A stretch of DNA of 64,000 nt from Gammaproteobacteria bacterium (GTDB taxonomy: Bacteria > Pseudomonadota > Gammaproteobacteria > Steroidobacterales > GCA-2729495), in assembly GCA_015709695.1 (NCBI GenBank), contig CP054183.1, positions 372,001 through 436,000 of the forward strand, read 5' to 3'. Made by a program: the position numbers and the translations under genes. How positions within the stretch are numbered: position 1 is the stretch's first letter; every line of letters starts with the position of its first letter. Positions 55,861 through 64,000 of this stretch are shown here, one piece after another. The notes under the pieces are model-generated. The model searched no databases. It was not told the DNA's origin and saw only the letters and a list, made by a program, of their open reading frames with translations.

Positions 55861-55876
55861 AGCAAGAGCTGTGCCA
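55861..55876 (-). promoter_or_regulatory. Sigma-54 promoter driving fliL and downstream genes
   Basis: On the minus strand the sequence is TGGCACAGCTCTTGCT, a perfect -24/-12 element (GG and GC separated by 10 bases, TGGCAC-N5-TTGCT). It lies 38 bases upstream of the fliL start, in the right orientation, in a patch richer in A+T (55885-55925). The likely activator is the FleQ-like protein encoded at 40433. Confidence 0.88.
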
Positions 55877-55998
55877 GCGGCCAGGAGCCGCTAAAACAAT
55901 CGAAGAAACAGTGTATTACAAGCCTGCAACAGTGACCTGCCAATGACTTGGCACGTCTCGGGACCCGGCCCGCCAAGGACTTGGCGGCCTCGGGGCAC

Positions 55999-57396
55999 TT
56001 AGGCCATGACGTCGAGGCGGCGCTGCGGGGCCCTCAGCACCCGCCACGCCGTGGGCTCCTCGGCGGGCGCGCTGGCCTCGCTCCCGGCGCCGCGCTGGCT
56101 GGCGCCGGCAGTGTCGGCGCCGAAGCCGCGCTCGGCGAAGGACTGGCCACGACCCGAATCGACATTCGCCTGGGTGAGGCTCAGGCCCTGCTCGGCGAAC
56201 AGGTCACGCAGCCGGGGGATGGCTGCCTCGAGTGCATCTCGGGTCTGGCCGTGGTGGGCGCTGAACAGCACCTGCGCGGAGCCGTCGTCCTGCACGCTGA
56301 TGCGGATCTCCATGGGTCCGAGGTGTTCGGGCTGCAGGCGCAGGGTGGCGGACTGCAGGCCGCGGTCGGCCATCATCAGCAGGCGCTCGCCGAGGCCCTG
56401 GGCCCAGGCTTCGCGGTCACCCGCGGGCCGCAGGTCGGGCAGGCTGGCGCCGGTTGCATCCATGGCGCTGGTCGCGGCCGAAGGCACGTGGCCTGTTCCC
56501 GTGGCGGTGAGGGCCGTGGCGGCTGCCAACGGGCCTGCGCCGGTGCCCGGGTCATGGGAGCGGGGTGAGGGCTGCGCCAGCTCCGCCAGCGCGGCGTCGA
56601 GGCGCGCGCGGAAGGCGTCCGGCAGCTGCGCATCGACCGGCTGCGAGGATGGGTCGCTGGCCGATGCCATCGTCGGGCCGCTTCCGGCGGCGACGTCGCC
56701 GGGCGCTGCATCGGCATCGGCGTCCATCGTCGGCATCGTTGCCGATGCTGCGGCAGCCACTGTCGCGCCGGCTGCTGCGCCGGGCGTGATGGCGGTCGCC
56801 GTGGCCCCGGTCGCGGATCCGTCCGGGGTGACGGTCACGGCAGTGGCTCCGGTCGCCGGTGCCGGGGTGGGCGGGATGGCCGGCGGCGCGGCGAGGCTGG
56901 CATCGCCGGGCAGCAGGCTGGCCAGGAGGCCGGCGTCATCCGCGGGCGGCAAGTCCGTGCCGCCTGCCGGCGAATCCTCGCCGGCCGCCTTGCCGTCGCG
57001 AAGGCTGCTGGTGGCAGTCGGGGACAGGGCGGCGAGCGTGGCCTGGTCGGTGGCGGCGAGACTGCTGCCGGCCTGCATCGCTGCCGCCGCATCGGCATCC
57101 GCAACGGGTGCGGCCGCGAAGGCGGCCGTGGCTGCCGGGACAGCGGCAGCCGGGGAAGCGGCGGGCGCCGGGGCCTGCAATCCCTGCAGCAGCGCGCTGA
57201 AACCGGGCAGGCGCAGGGCGTCGCCGGTGCTGCCGTCACGGCCAGCCGCCGCCGGTGTGGCGGATGGGGCAGCCGTGGCCGCGTTGTCGCCAGTGGCGGT
57301 GGCGAGCACCAGGCTCGCGAGGGCGGGATGGGATCCGACTGCGTCTGTCACGGGAAGGAAATCTCCTGGTTGACAGGGTGAAACAGCAATATCCAT
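55999..57396 (-). CDS. fliK: Flagellar hook-length control protein FliK
   Basis: 465 residues from the ATG at 57396. A long Ala/Pro/Thr-rich N-terminal ruler region (about 1-330), typically unstructured, precedes the conserved C-terminal domain: LRLQPEHLGPMEIRISVQDD, VLFSAHHGQTRDALEAAIP, LRDLFAEQGLSLTQANVDSG. It measures the hook and triggers the FlhB switch. The open frame extends to 57603, but the extension overlaps the divergent peptidase gene. Separated from fliL by 175 bases and from fliJ by the inserted peptidase pair, so it needs its own promoter, which was not identified. Confidence 0.9.
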   Translation of the reverse strand: MDIAVSPCQPGDFLPVTDAVGSHPALASLVLATATGDNAATAAPSATPAAAGRDGSTGDALRLPGFSALLQGLQAPAPAASPAAAVPAATAAFAAAPVADADAAAAMQAGSSLAATDQATLAALSPTATSSLRDGKAAGEDSPAGGTDLPPADDAGLLASLLPGDASLAAPPAIPPTPAPATGATAVTVTPDGSATGATATAITPGAAAGATVAAAASATMPTMDADADAAPGDVAAGSGPTMASASDPSSQPVDAQLPDAFRARLDAALAELAQPSPRSHDPGTGAGPLAAATALTATGTGHVPSAATSAMDATGASLPDLRPAGDREAWAQGLGERLLMMADRGLQSATLRLQPEHLGPMEIRISVQDDGSAQVLFSAHHGQTRDALEAAIPRLRDLFAEQGLSLTQANVDSGRGQSFAERGFGADTAGASQRGAGSEASAPAEEPTAWRVLRAPQRRLDVMA

Positions 57397-57491
57397 GCCA
57401 GCGCCGCCTGGGGGCGTCGCAGGCCTGACTGCCGGGTTGGCGCGGCCCGGTGCCGGCTGTACAGTGATTTCCGGAAGCGAAGGGGGATCCC

Positions 57492-59435
57492 ATGCGCGTC
57501 CGTCTGTGCCGGGTGACGATCCTGCTGCTCGCCACGGCGGCGTCGCCGGCCGCACCGCCTCTCGAGGCCTACGGCCGCCTCCCCGGTGTCGAGCACCTGG
57601 CACTCTCGCCCTCCGGTGAGCGGGTGGCGACCATTGCGGTCATGGGGGAGCGCCGGCGGCTGATCGTGGCGACAACCCGCGGCAAGCTGCTGCAGAGCGT
57701 GGATGCCGGGAATTTCAAGACCCGGGATGTCTGGTGGGCCGGGGACGATCATGTCCTGGCAGCCACGAGCAGTACCTACAAGGCTCCCCTGCAGCTGGTG
57801 CTGGGCCAGGCGGAGATGTGGAACGTGTTCAGCCTGTCCGTTCGGACGGGCCACCTCATCGCCGTCTTCGACAAGAACCGGACGCTCTCGCCAGCGGTCT
57901 TTGCCGCTTATGGCAGCGCGGTCGTGGATGGGCGCAGCTTCGGATATTTCGGCGGCCTGACCCTCACCACCACGGTCGCCGGCGAGTTCATTCTCGATAC
58001 GAGAAGCGATTTTATAGTTCCTGACCTGTATCAGGTCGATCTCGAGTCCGGGAAGGCAGAACGCATCGCCCGTGGCAGTCCCTCGCACAGGGGCTGGGTG
58101 ATGGGCGAGGGCGGCCGCATCGTGGCGCATGCTGAATACATTCGCGAGGCTTCGCTGTGGCGGCTTTACGCCGGCGAGGACCGCGAGCGGCTGCTGCTGG
58201 AACTGCCGGCTGCCGTCGAGGTGCCGCAACTTGCTGGCCGTGGCCGTACGGCGGATACGGTACTGGTGTACGACCCGAGATCCACGGGCGATGCCATCGT
58301 CGAAGTGGATATCCGCAGCGGCGCCAGGCAGGACATCCTGCCCGAGGCGGGTGACCGCCGCAGCTTCAGGAGTCCGGACAGCGGCCTGCTTCTGGGATTC
58401 GACACCGATGATGCCGATTACCCGGCCGTATTCCTTCCCGAGCTGCGGGCGAGACTGAAGGCCACTGCAAGGGCATTCCCGCGCCTGCGGACCTGCGTCA
58501 CCTCCTTCAGCCGGTCTTTCGATCGACTGGTGGCTTTCACCGATGGCGGGGATGACTCGGGAACCTGGTGGCTGGTCGATATTCCCGCCGGCACGGCCGA
58601 TCCGATCGGCTATGCCTATCCGAAGATCCGCAGCAAGGATGTGGGCGCCACCCGCATGTTCCACTACACCGCCACCGACGGCCTGGCGCTCGACGGCGTG
58701 CTGACCCTGCCGCCGGGAAGCAAGGAGCAGAAGCTGCCGGTGGTGATGCTCCCGCATGGGGGACCCATCGGTGTCAGCGACAGCATCGGCTTCGACTGGT
58801 GGGCGCAAGCCTACGCTTCGGCTGGTTATGCGGTGTTCCAGCCGAATTTTCGAGGTTCCGGCGGTCGTGACCACCGGTTCCGCGAGGCGGGCTACGGCGA
58901 GTGGGGTGGCAGGATGCTCACGGACATCGCCGACGGCCTCGCGGCCCTGGCGGCTGCCGGCATCGTCGATCCGCGGCGTGCCTGCATCGTGGGCGGCAGT
59001 TACGGGGGATACGCGGCGCTCGCTGGCGTGACGGTGCAGCATGGGCTCTACCGCTGTGCGATTGCTGTTGCGGGCGTAACCGACCTGTCGGCTTTCGTCG
59101 GCTGGAAGCAGCGTGGCCTGGGCAGCAAGAGCGCCGGCATCCGCTTCCTGCGCGAGGCCATCGGCGCTGAAGATGAGTCCGCCATGGCCCGCATTTCCCC
59201 GGGACGGCAGGCGGCTCGCGCGGATGCGCCCGTGCTCCTCATCCACGGCATCGACGATACCGTCGTGCCGATCGCGCAGAGCGAGGCCATGGCCGATGCG
59301 CTCGGGAGAGCCGGCAAGCCCCACGAATTCATCCGCATGAAGGGCGAGGACCATTGGTTGTCGCGCGATGAAACGCGTACGGCCATGCTCGAGGCATCGG
59401 TGGCGTTCCTCAGGCGCCACAATCCGGCGGACTGA
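57492..59435 (+). CDS. Secreted S9 family prolyl oligopeptidase-type peptidase
   Basis: 647 residues with a signal peptide (MRVRLCRVTILLLATAASPAA). An N-terminal beta-propeller of about 380 residues is followed by an alpha/beta-hydrolase peptidase domain with VVMLPHGGP, PNFRGSGG and the nucleophile Ser503 in GGSYGGYAAL. Asp588/589 (HGIDDTVVP) and His621 (GEDHWLS) complete the triad. Resembles S9C acylaminoacyl/dipeptidyl peptidases. Good AGGGGGA ribosome site. It lies on the strand opposite to the surrounding flagellar genes and is paralogous to the next gene. Confidence 0.92.
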   Translation: MRVRLCRVTILLLATAASPAAPPLEAYGRLPGVEHLALSPSGERVATIAVMGERRRLIVATTRGKLLQSVDAGNFKTRDVWWAGDDHVLAATSSTYKAPLQLVLGQAEMWNVFSLSVRTGHLIAVFDKNRTLSPAVFAAYGSAVVDGRSFGYFGGLTLTTTVAGEFILDTRSDFIVPDLYQVDLESGKAERIARGSPSHRGWVMGEGGRIVAHAEYIREASLWRLYAGEDRERLLLELPAAVEVPQLAGRGRTADTVLVYDPRSTGDAIVEVDIRSGARQDILPEAGDRRSFRSPDSGLLLGFDTDDADYPAVFLPELRARLKATARAFPRLRTCVTSFSRSFDRLVAFTDGGDDSGTWWLVDIPAGTADPIGYAYPKIRSKDVGATRMFHYTATDGLALDGVLTLPPGSKEQKLPVVMLPHGGPIGVSDSIGFDWWAQAYASAGYAVFQPNFRGSGGRDHRFREAGYGEWGGRMLTDIADGLAALAAAGIVDPRRACIVGGSYGGYAALAGVTVQHGLYRCAIAVAGVTDLSAFVGWKQRGLGSKSAGIRFLREAIGAEDESAMARISPGRQAARADAPVLLIHGIDDTVVPIAQSEAMADALGRAGKPHEFIRMKGEDHWLSRDETRTAMLEASVAFLRRHNPAD

Positions 59436-59478
59436 GGGCGGACTCTGGCGAAAGACCGGCGGACAAGGGAGAAATACG

Positions 59479-61527
59479 CTGACCCGCACACACGGTCTCG
59501 TTGCTGCCATGCTGTTTCTGGCAGCGTGTCCGCTGCGGGCAGCCGATCCCGCCAGGCCGTCGCCTTCGCTGGATGACCTGTTTGCCCTGCCGGTCATCGT
59601 CGACATGGCGCTTGCCCCTTCCGGACGCCATGCCGCAGCGGTGCTCATGGTCAATGACGCTTTCGCCCTGGCCGTACTCGATCTCACAACCGGGCAGCAG
59701 AACGTCATCCTGCGCCTCGACAAGGCCTTTGCCGGTGACAAGACCTCCGGCGCCATCCGCCGTGTCGCGTGGAAGTCCGACGAGCGCCTGCTGTTCTGGA
59801 CGGCCGTGATGCCGGCAGCACGCGCCAACATCTGGGTCGGTTCCAAGGACTTCGACAGGCTGGGCACGCGTGTTTTCGCCATCGACCGGGATGGCGGCCA
59901 CATCGCCAGATTGCTCGCTTCATCCCGGGACCGCGCCCTGGCAGGGGCGATGGATCTGGACGACATCGTGTCCTGGCTGCCGCAGGACCCGGAGCATGTC
60001 GTCATGCTCGTCAAGGGTCTCGGTTCCCCCGCGCTGTTCCGTGTCAACCTGACGGACGGCGAAGGCGAGCTGGTGACCCGTGGCACGCCCTCCACGGTCG
60101 GCTGGTGGCTCGATGTGGACGGCCGGCCGACTGCGCGGGTGCAGTGGTTTGGTGGAGCGTTTACGTTCTGGAAGCCGGAACCGGATGGTGAATGGAAGCG
60201 CTTCCTGAAGATACGGACCAGGGACCTGAAGACGCTTCCTGATTACCTGTACCTGGGCGCATCGGACCAACCCGGCCGCTTTTACGTTCTCGCCAGGCCC
60301 GAGAACAGGGACCGGATCGGCGTGTACCTCTTCGACCTGGCGGCCGAGGCTTTTGGCGAGCCGCTCATCGAGGACCCCCTATACGACATGGCTTTCGCGC
60401 GGGTATCCCAGGATGGGAAGAAACTGCTCGAATCCTGCCATATCGCCGACGTGTGGGTCTGCCAGTACACCGACCCGGTGCTCGAGGCACATATGAAGGG
60501 CATCCGCAGGTACTTCGCCGATTCTGCCAACGTCCGCCCGTTTGCCACTGCCTCCGATGGCAGGACACTGCTCATGTTCGTGGAAGGACCGGGTCAGGTG
60601 CCCGCCTTCTGGCACTACCGGACCAGCGACCGGCAGATCATGCCGATCGGTGTGGCGGCGCAGGCGCTGACCGGGAAGGCGCTCCCGAAGGCGTCCATCG
60701 TCCGCTGGAAGTCGCGGGACGGACTCGATCTCAGCGGCTATCTGACCCGGCCGGCCAATGCGACCGAGGCGGACAGACTGCCGCTGGTCGTGATGCCGCA
60801 CGGAGGGCCTGCGTGGCGGGACCTGCTGACCTTCGATGCCGATGTGCAATACCTCGCTGCGCGTGGGTATGCCGTCTTCCAGCCGAATTTCCGCGGCTCG
60901 GTCGGCTTCGGTGAAGCCTTCGTGAAGCGCGGTGATGGCGAGTGGGGCCGCCGGATGCAGGATGACATCAGCGATGGCCTGCTGGCGCTGGTGGGGAAAG
61001 GCTGGGTGGATGCCGGGCGGGTGTGCATCGTCGGCACGTCCTACGGCGGCTACGCGGCACTGGCGGGCGCCACGCTCACGCCCGACCTGTATCGTTGCGC
61101 CGTCTCGATTGCCGGGATCAGCGATCTGGCCGGCTTCCTGAAATTCCGCAAAAAGCAGCTGGGGGCGGATTCCGAGCTGTATCAGTACTGGGTGCGCATC
61201 ATCGGGGATCCTAAGGCCGACGCACGCAGGCTCGCTGCGGTGTCACCGGTGGAACTGGCGAGCGCGGTCAAGGTGCCCGTGCTGCTGATGCACGGGACGA
61301 ACGATGCCGTCGTGCCCATGGAGCAATCCGAGCTGATGCAGAAGGCCCTTGAGAAGGCGGGCAGGCCAACGGCGCTGCTGCGTTTCCCGGGTGAGGCCCA
61401 TCCGGACTGGTCGACAGCCCACCACAAGGCTGAACTGATCGCCATCGACCGGTTTCTCTGGCAACACCTCGGACCCGGCCACGGGATCACGGCGCCGCCA
61501 GCGGAGATGCCGGCCATCGCAAACTGA
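59479..61527 (+). CDS. Second S9 family peptidase, probable lipoprotein, CTG start proposed
   Basis: About 682 residues if translation begins at CTG 59479. That codon sits 8 bases after AAGGGAGAA and yields TRTHGLVAAMLFLAAC, a proper signal with a basic n-region and a lipobox (LAAC, Cys17). The first in-frame ATG (59509) would give only MLFLAAC and lose the charged part. The propeller is followed by the peptidase domain: VVMPHGGP, PNFRGSVGFG, Ser521 in GTSYGGYAAL, Asp609 (HGTNDAVVP), His641 (GEAHPDW). Paralogue of the previous gene, 43 bases downstream, and probably co-transcribed. Confidence 0.85.
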   Translation: MTRTHGLVAAMLFLAACPLRAADPARPSPSLDDLFALPVIVDMALAPSGRHAAAVLMVNDAFALAVLDLTTGQQNVILRLDKAFAGDKTSGAIRRVAWKSDERLLFWTAVMPAARANIWVGSKDFDRLGTRVFAIDRDGGHIARLLASSRDRALAGAMDLDDIVSWLPQDPEHVVMLVKGLGSPALFRVNLTDGEGELVTRGTPSTVGWWLDVDGRPTARVQWFGGAFTFWKPEPDGEWKRFLKIRTRDLKTLPDYLYLGASDQPGRFYVLARPENRDRIGVYLFDLAAEAFGEPLIEDPLYDMAFARVSQDGKKLLESCHIADVWVCQYTDPVLEAHMKGIRRYFADSANVRPFATASDGRTLLMFVEGPGQVPAFWHYRTSDRQIMPIGVAAQALTGKALPKASIVRWKSRDGLDLSGYLTRPANATEADRLPLVVMPHGGPAWRDLLTFDADVQYLAARGYAVFQPNFRGSVGFGEAFVKRGDGEWGRRMQDDISDGLLALVGKGWVDAGRVCIVGTSYGGYAALAGATLTPDLYRCAVSIAGISDLAGFLKFRKKQLGADSELYQYWVRIIGDPKADARRLAAVSPVELASAVKVPVLLMHGTNDAVVPMEQSELMQKALEKAGRPTALLRFPGEAHPDWSTAHHKAELIAIDRFLWQHLGPGHGITAPPAEMPAIAN

Positions 61528-61544
61528 GCGTATGGCCGGCGCCC

Positions 61545-61973
61545 TCAGGAGCGCCGCCGCTGCGCGATCTCGTCCAGCAGCCGCTGCTCCAGCCGCTCGC
61601 GGTGCTCGCCGATGCGCTCGCGGATGCGCTCGTTGTAGCGCTGCAGGGCGAGGGCCTGGGCGCGGGCCCCGCGCCAGCGCTCGACCTGCTGCTGGTAGCG
61701 GCTGTGCTCCTCGGCCACCACCTGGCGCTGGCGGATCGCCGCCTCGCGCAGCCGCGAGGCGAACTGGCGCCGCCCGGTGATCATGGCGACGGTGAGGCCG
61801 GAGCCGCCGTCCGCGGACAGGCGCTCGTACTGCTGCAGGTAGCTGTCGATCTGGCGCAGCCGCTCTTCCTCGGTGCGCAGGCTGCGCAGCCGCTGGCCGA
61901 CGTCGCGCGAGGCGGCATCCGCGCCGAACTCGGCGAGCCGCTGCAGCGAGGTCAGGGGCTTGCGCTGGCGCAT
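61545..61973 (-). CDS. fliJ: Flagellar export chaperone FliJ
   Basis: 142 residues, almost wholly coiled coil and rich in Arg, Gln and Glu (RQRQVVAEEHSRYQQQVERW), as expected of FliJ. Sits 18 bases after fliI. It links the export ATPase to FlhA. Its stop converges on the second S9 peptidase with 17 bases between them. Confidence 0.9.
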   Translation of the reverse strand: MRQRKPLTSLQRLAEFGADAASRDVGQRLRSLRTEEERLRQIDSYLQQYERLSADGGSGLTVAMITGRRQFASRLREAAIRQRQVVAEEHSRYQQQVERWRGARAQALALQRYNERIRERIGEHRERLEQRLLDEIAQRRRS

Positions 61974-61991
61974 GGCTCGGGCGCGTCGTGG

Positions 61992-63365
61992 CTAGCCGAC
62001 GCTCTCGGCGTTGACCAGGGCTTCGAGCTCGGCGATGGCGGTTTCCAGCGGCACCACCTGCTGCATCTCCTGGCGCAGGAAGGCCTCGATGCGTGGCCAC
62101 AGGCGCATGGCGCGGTCGAGCTGCGGGTCGGTGCCGCTGCGGTAGGCGCCGACGGTGATCAGGTCGCGGTGGCGCTGGTAGTAGGCATAGATCTCGCGGA
62201 AGCGCTGCGCCGCCTGCAGGTGCTGGGGCGGGCAGATGCGGCTCATCGAGCGGCTGATGGAGGCCTCGGGGTCCACCGGCGGGTAGATGCCAGCCTCGGC
62301 AATCTCCCGCGACAGCATGATGTGGCCGTCGAGCACGGCGCGGGCGGCATCGACGATGGGATCGTTCTCGTCGTCGCCTTCGGCCAGCACGGTATAGAAG
62401 CCGGTGATGGAGCCGCCGCCGCGGGTGCCGGTGCCGGCGCGCTCGATCAGCTGCGGCAGGCGCGAGAACACCGAAGGCGGGTAGCCCTTGGTCGCCGGCG
62501 GTTCGCCGATGGCCAGGCCGATCTCGCGCTGTGCCTGGGCGAAGCGGGTCAGCGAGTCCATCAGCAGCAGGACGTGCAGCCCCTGGTCGCGGAAATGCTC
62601 GGCGATGGCCGTGGCCATCCACGCGCCATGCAGACGCAGCAGCGGCGAGCAGTCGGCGGGTGTCGCCACCACCACGGAGCGTGCCAGGCCCTCGCTGCCG
62701 AGGTTGTCCTCGACGAATTCCTTCACCTCGCGGCCGCGCTCGCCGATCAGGCCGACGACGATGACATCCGCCTTCGTGTAGCGCGTCATCATGGCGAGCA
62801 GGCTGCTCTTGCCGATGCCGCTGCCGGCGAACAGGCCGAGCCGCTGGCCCCGGCCGGCGGTGAACAGCGCATTGAGCACGCGCACGCCGACATCGAGCGG
62901 CTCGGCGATGGGCTGGCGCTGCAGCGGATTGATGGGCCGGGCCTCGAGCGGCACGCGCGCCTCGGCCAGCACCGGGCCGCGGCCGTCGAGCGGATTGCCG
63001 GCGCCGTCGATGACGCGCCCGAGCAGGGCGCGGCCCACCGGGACCTGGGCCACGCTGCGGGTCGGGATGACCCGCGCGTTGGGCATGACGCCCGCCAGGC
63101 CGCTGGTGGGCATCAGGTACAGGCGGTCGCCCGCGAAGCCGACCACCTCGGCCTGCACGCTGCTGCCGTCCTGGCCTTCGATGAGGCAGCGCGCACCGAG
63201 CGCGGCCTCGCAGCCGGTGGCCTCGAGCGTCAGGCCCGCGGCGCGCGCCAGGCGGCCCTCGACGATGTAGCCGGGGCCGCGCACGCGCCCGCGCAGCGTC
63301 GCCAGGCCGCTGCTCCAGCGCCGGCCGCGTTCAGTGGCCAGCGTCATGATCGGGTGTCTGGCCAT
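61992..63365 (-). CDS. fliI: Flagellar export ATPase FliI
   Basis: 457 residues. F1-beta-like ATPase with P loop [14 protein letters not shown] (about 168-181), Walker [21 protein letters not shown] and the family block [15 protein letters not shown]. The ATG at 63365 overlaps fliH by 35 bases; ATG 63347 ([10 protein letters not shown]) is an alternative start. Powers substrate delivery to the export gate. Confidence 0.95.
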   Translation of the reverse strand: MARHPIMTLATERGRRWSSGLATLRGRVRGPGYIVEGRLARAAGLTLEATGCEAALGARCLIEGQDGSSVQAEVVGFAGDRLYLMPTSGLAGVMPNARVIPTRSVAQVPVGRALLGRVIDGAGNPLDGRGPVLAEARVPLEARPINPLQRQPIAEPLDVGVRVLNALFTAGRGQRLGLFAGSGIGKSSLLAMMTRYTKADVIVVGLIGERGREVKEFVEDNLGSEGLARSVVVATPADCSPLLRLHGAWMATAIAEHFRDQGLHVLLLMDSLTRFAQAQREIGLAIGEPPATKGYPPSVFSRLPQLIERAGTGTRGGGSITGFYTVLAEGDDENDPIVDAARAVLDGHIMLSREIAEAGIYPPVDPEASISRSMSRICPPQHLQAAQRFREIYAYYQRHRDLITVGAYRSGTDPQLDRAMRLWPRIEAFLRQEMQQVVPLETAIAELEALVNAESVG

Positions 63366-63993
63366 CGGTGGCAGCGGCCTCCTGGCGCTGGTCCTCGAAC
63401 AGCGTAGCGATGGTTCGCGCCAGGCGTGTCTCCAGCCGGCCGTCCACCTGGGACTGGGCAGTGGTCACCAGGCAGCCGCCGCGCTCCAGGACCGGATCGG
63501 CCTCGATGCGCCAGCCCTGGTCGCCGCCGTCGCCGGAAGCCAGGCAGTCGCGCAGCACCGCGGCATCCAGCGGGTGCACGCGCACCACCACGTCGCTGGC
63601 GGCCATGGGCAGCGCCGCCAGCGCCTCGCGCACCACGCCGGCGAGATGGCTCGGGTCGAGACGCATCTCGCGGCGCACCAGCTGGCGCGACACGGCCTTG
63701 ACCAGTTCGATGATCTCCTCGTGGAAGCGGTGGTCGAGGTCCTCGAAGGGGCGGGCGAGTGCATCGAGCGCCGTCACCAGCGCGCCGCTGCGCGTGGCGA
63801 TCTCCTGTTCAGCCGCCGCGAGGCCGGCACGGCGGCCTTCCTCGAAGCCCTCGCGCCAGGCCTGCTCGCGGGTGTCGGCGGCGCTTTCCGCCTGCGCGCC
63901 GCGGCCCGGGCGGGCGGTGCCGTCGACCTCCGGCGCCTGCCAGGTCTGGCAGCCCTCGGCCAGCTCGTGGCTGCGGATGAGTTTCGAGGCCAT
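63331..63993 (-). CDS. fliH: Flagellar export ATPase regulator FliH
   Basis: 220 residues. A variable N-terminus is followed by the [18 protein letters not shown] heptad region and the C-terminal domain ([43 protein letters not shown]). It holds FliI at the C-ring. The start is 7 bases from the window edge; the expected neighbour, fliG, lies outside. Confidence 0.9.
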   Translation of the reverse strand: MASKLIRSHELAEGCQTWQAPEVDGTARPGRGAQAESAADTREQAWREGFEEGRRAGLAAAEQEIATRSGALVTALDALARPFEDLDHRFHEEIIELVKAVSRQLVRREMRLDPSHLAGVVREALAALPMAASDVVVRVHPLDAAVLRDCLASGDGGDQGWRIEADPVLERGGCLVTTAQSQVDGRLETRLARTIATLFEDQRQEAAATDGQTPDHDAGH

Positions 63994-64000
63994 CGACAGG

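Noticed and set aside
57397-57603. N-terminal extension of FliK to 57603
   Set aside because: It overlaps the divergent S9 peptidase start and has no family similarity.
57492-61527. S9 peptidase pair as a mobile element cargo
   Set aside because: No transposase, terminal inverted repeats or target duplications were found at either edge, and base composition matches the neighbours.
1-64000. CRISPR arrays, tRNA or rRNA genes
   Set aside because: No regularly spaced repeats and no tRNA/rRNA-like sequence were noticed; the repeats present are palindromes or module duplications.

Overview
The window is a high-GC, gene-dense stretch of chromosome from what looks like a gammaproteobacterium. The flagellar genes follow the Pseudomonas/Xanthomonas layout (fliH-I-J, fliK-L-M-N-O-P-Q-R, flhB-flhA-flhF-fleN-fliA, motC-motD, a FleQ-like activator). 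The sulfur genes include CysB, CysG and PAPS-type CysH. A TonB receptor and several Tat-exported oxidoreductase-type proteins point to a metabolically versatile environmental species, possibly near the Steroidobacterales/Nevskiales. That placement is inference.

Layout. (1) 1-10739: the 3' end of a nonribosomal peptide synthetase assembly line on the + strand, in two ORFs joined by an ATGA overlap: (A)-T-C-A-T then C-A-T-C-A-T, with no thioesterase visible. Two modules share a tract of about 1.93 kb that is nearly identical, and inside it a large palindrome is translated in frame in the C-A linker. (2) 10819-16170: folE, a beta-lactamase-fold hydrolase, sthA, an HDOD protein and an outer-membrane beta-barrel protein, with two non-coding palindromic repeats between genes. 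(3) 16277-25427: a tight minus-strand operon cysG-cysK-hemA-like-hemC/hemD fusion-hemB-hemL. It runs divergently from cysB and is followed by cysH; on paper it carries every step from glutamyl-tRNA to siroheme. (4) 25595-36661: a Tat-exported PLP aminotransferase, heme O synthase, a TonB receptor, a Tat-type alpha/beta hydrolase and FAD oxidase pair, two tandem Tat-type DUF1838 proteins and an MFS transporter. (5) 36711-40273: copper handling (CopZ-like chaperone, CopA ATPase) and a class I glutamine amidotransferase. (6) 40433-63993: a receiver-less FleQ-like sigma-54 activator and the flagellar/motility genes, all on the minus strand. The exception is a pair of secreted S9 peptidases on the + strand, inserted between fliJ and fliK.

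How it fits together. The sulfur/tetrapyrrole block would supply siroheme to sulfite reductase under CysB; the hem enzymes here are shorter, fused or divergent, so they may be a dedicated second set. The flagellar block encodes the export gate (FliOPQR, FlhAB), export ATPase complex (FliHIJ), C-ring (FliMN), hook-length control (FliK), polar placement/number control (FlhF, FleN), sigma-28 and the MotCD stator. A textbook sigma-54 promoter lies before fliL and a matching activator gene lies at the far end of the block. Start codons were chosen from homology, signal peptides and Shine-Dalgarno matches read by eye; no database search was run.
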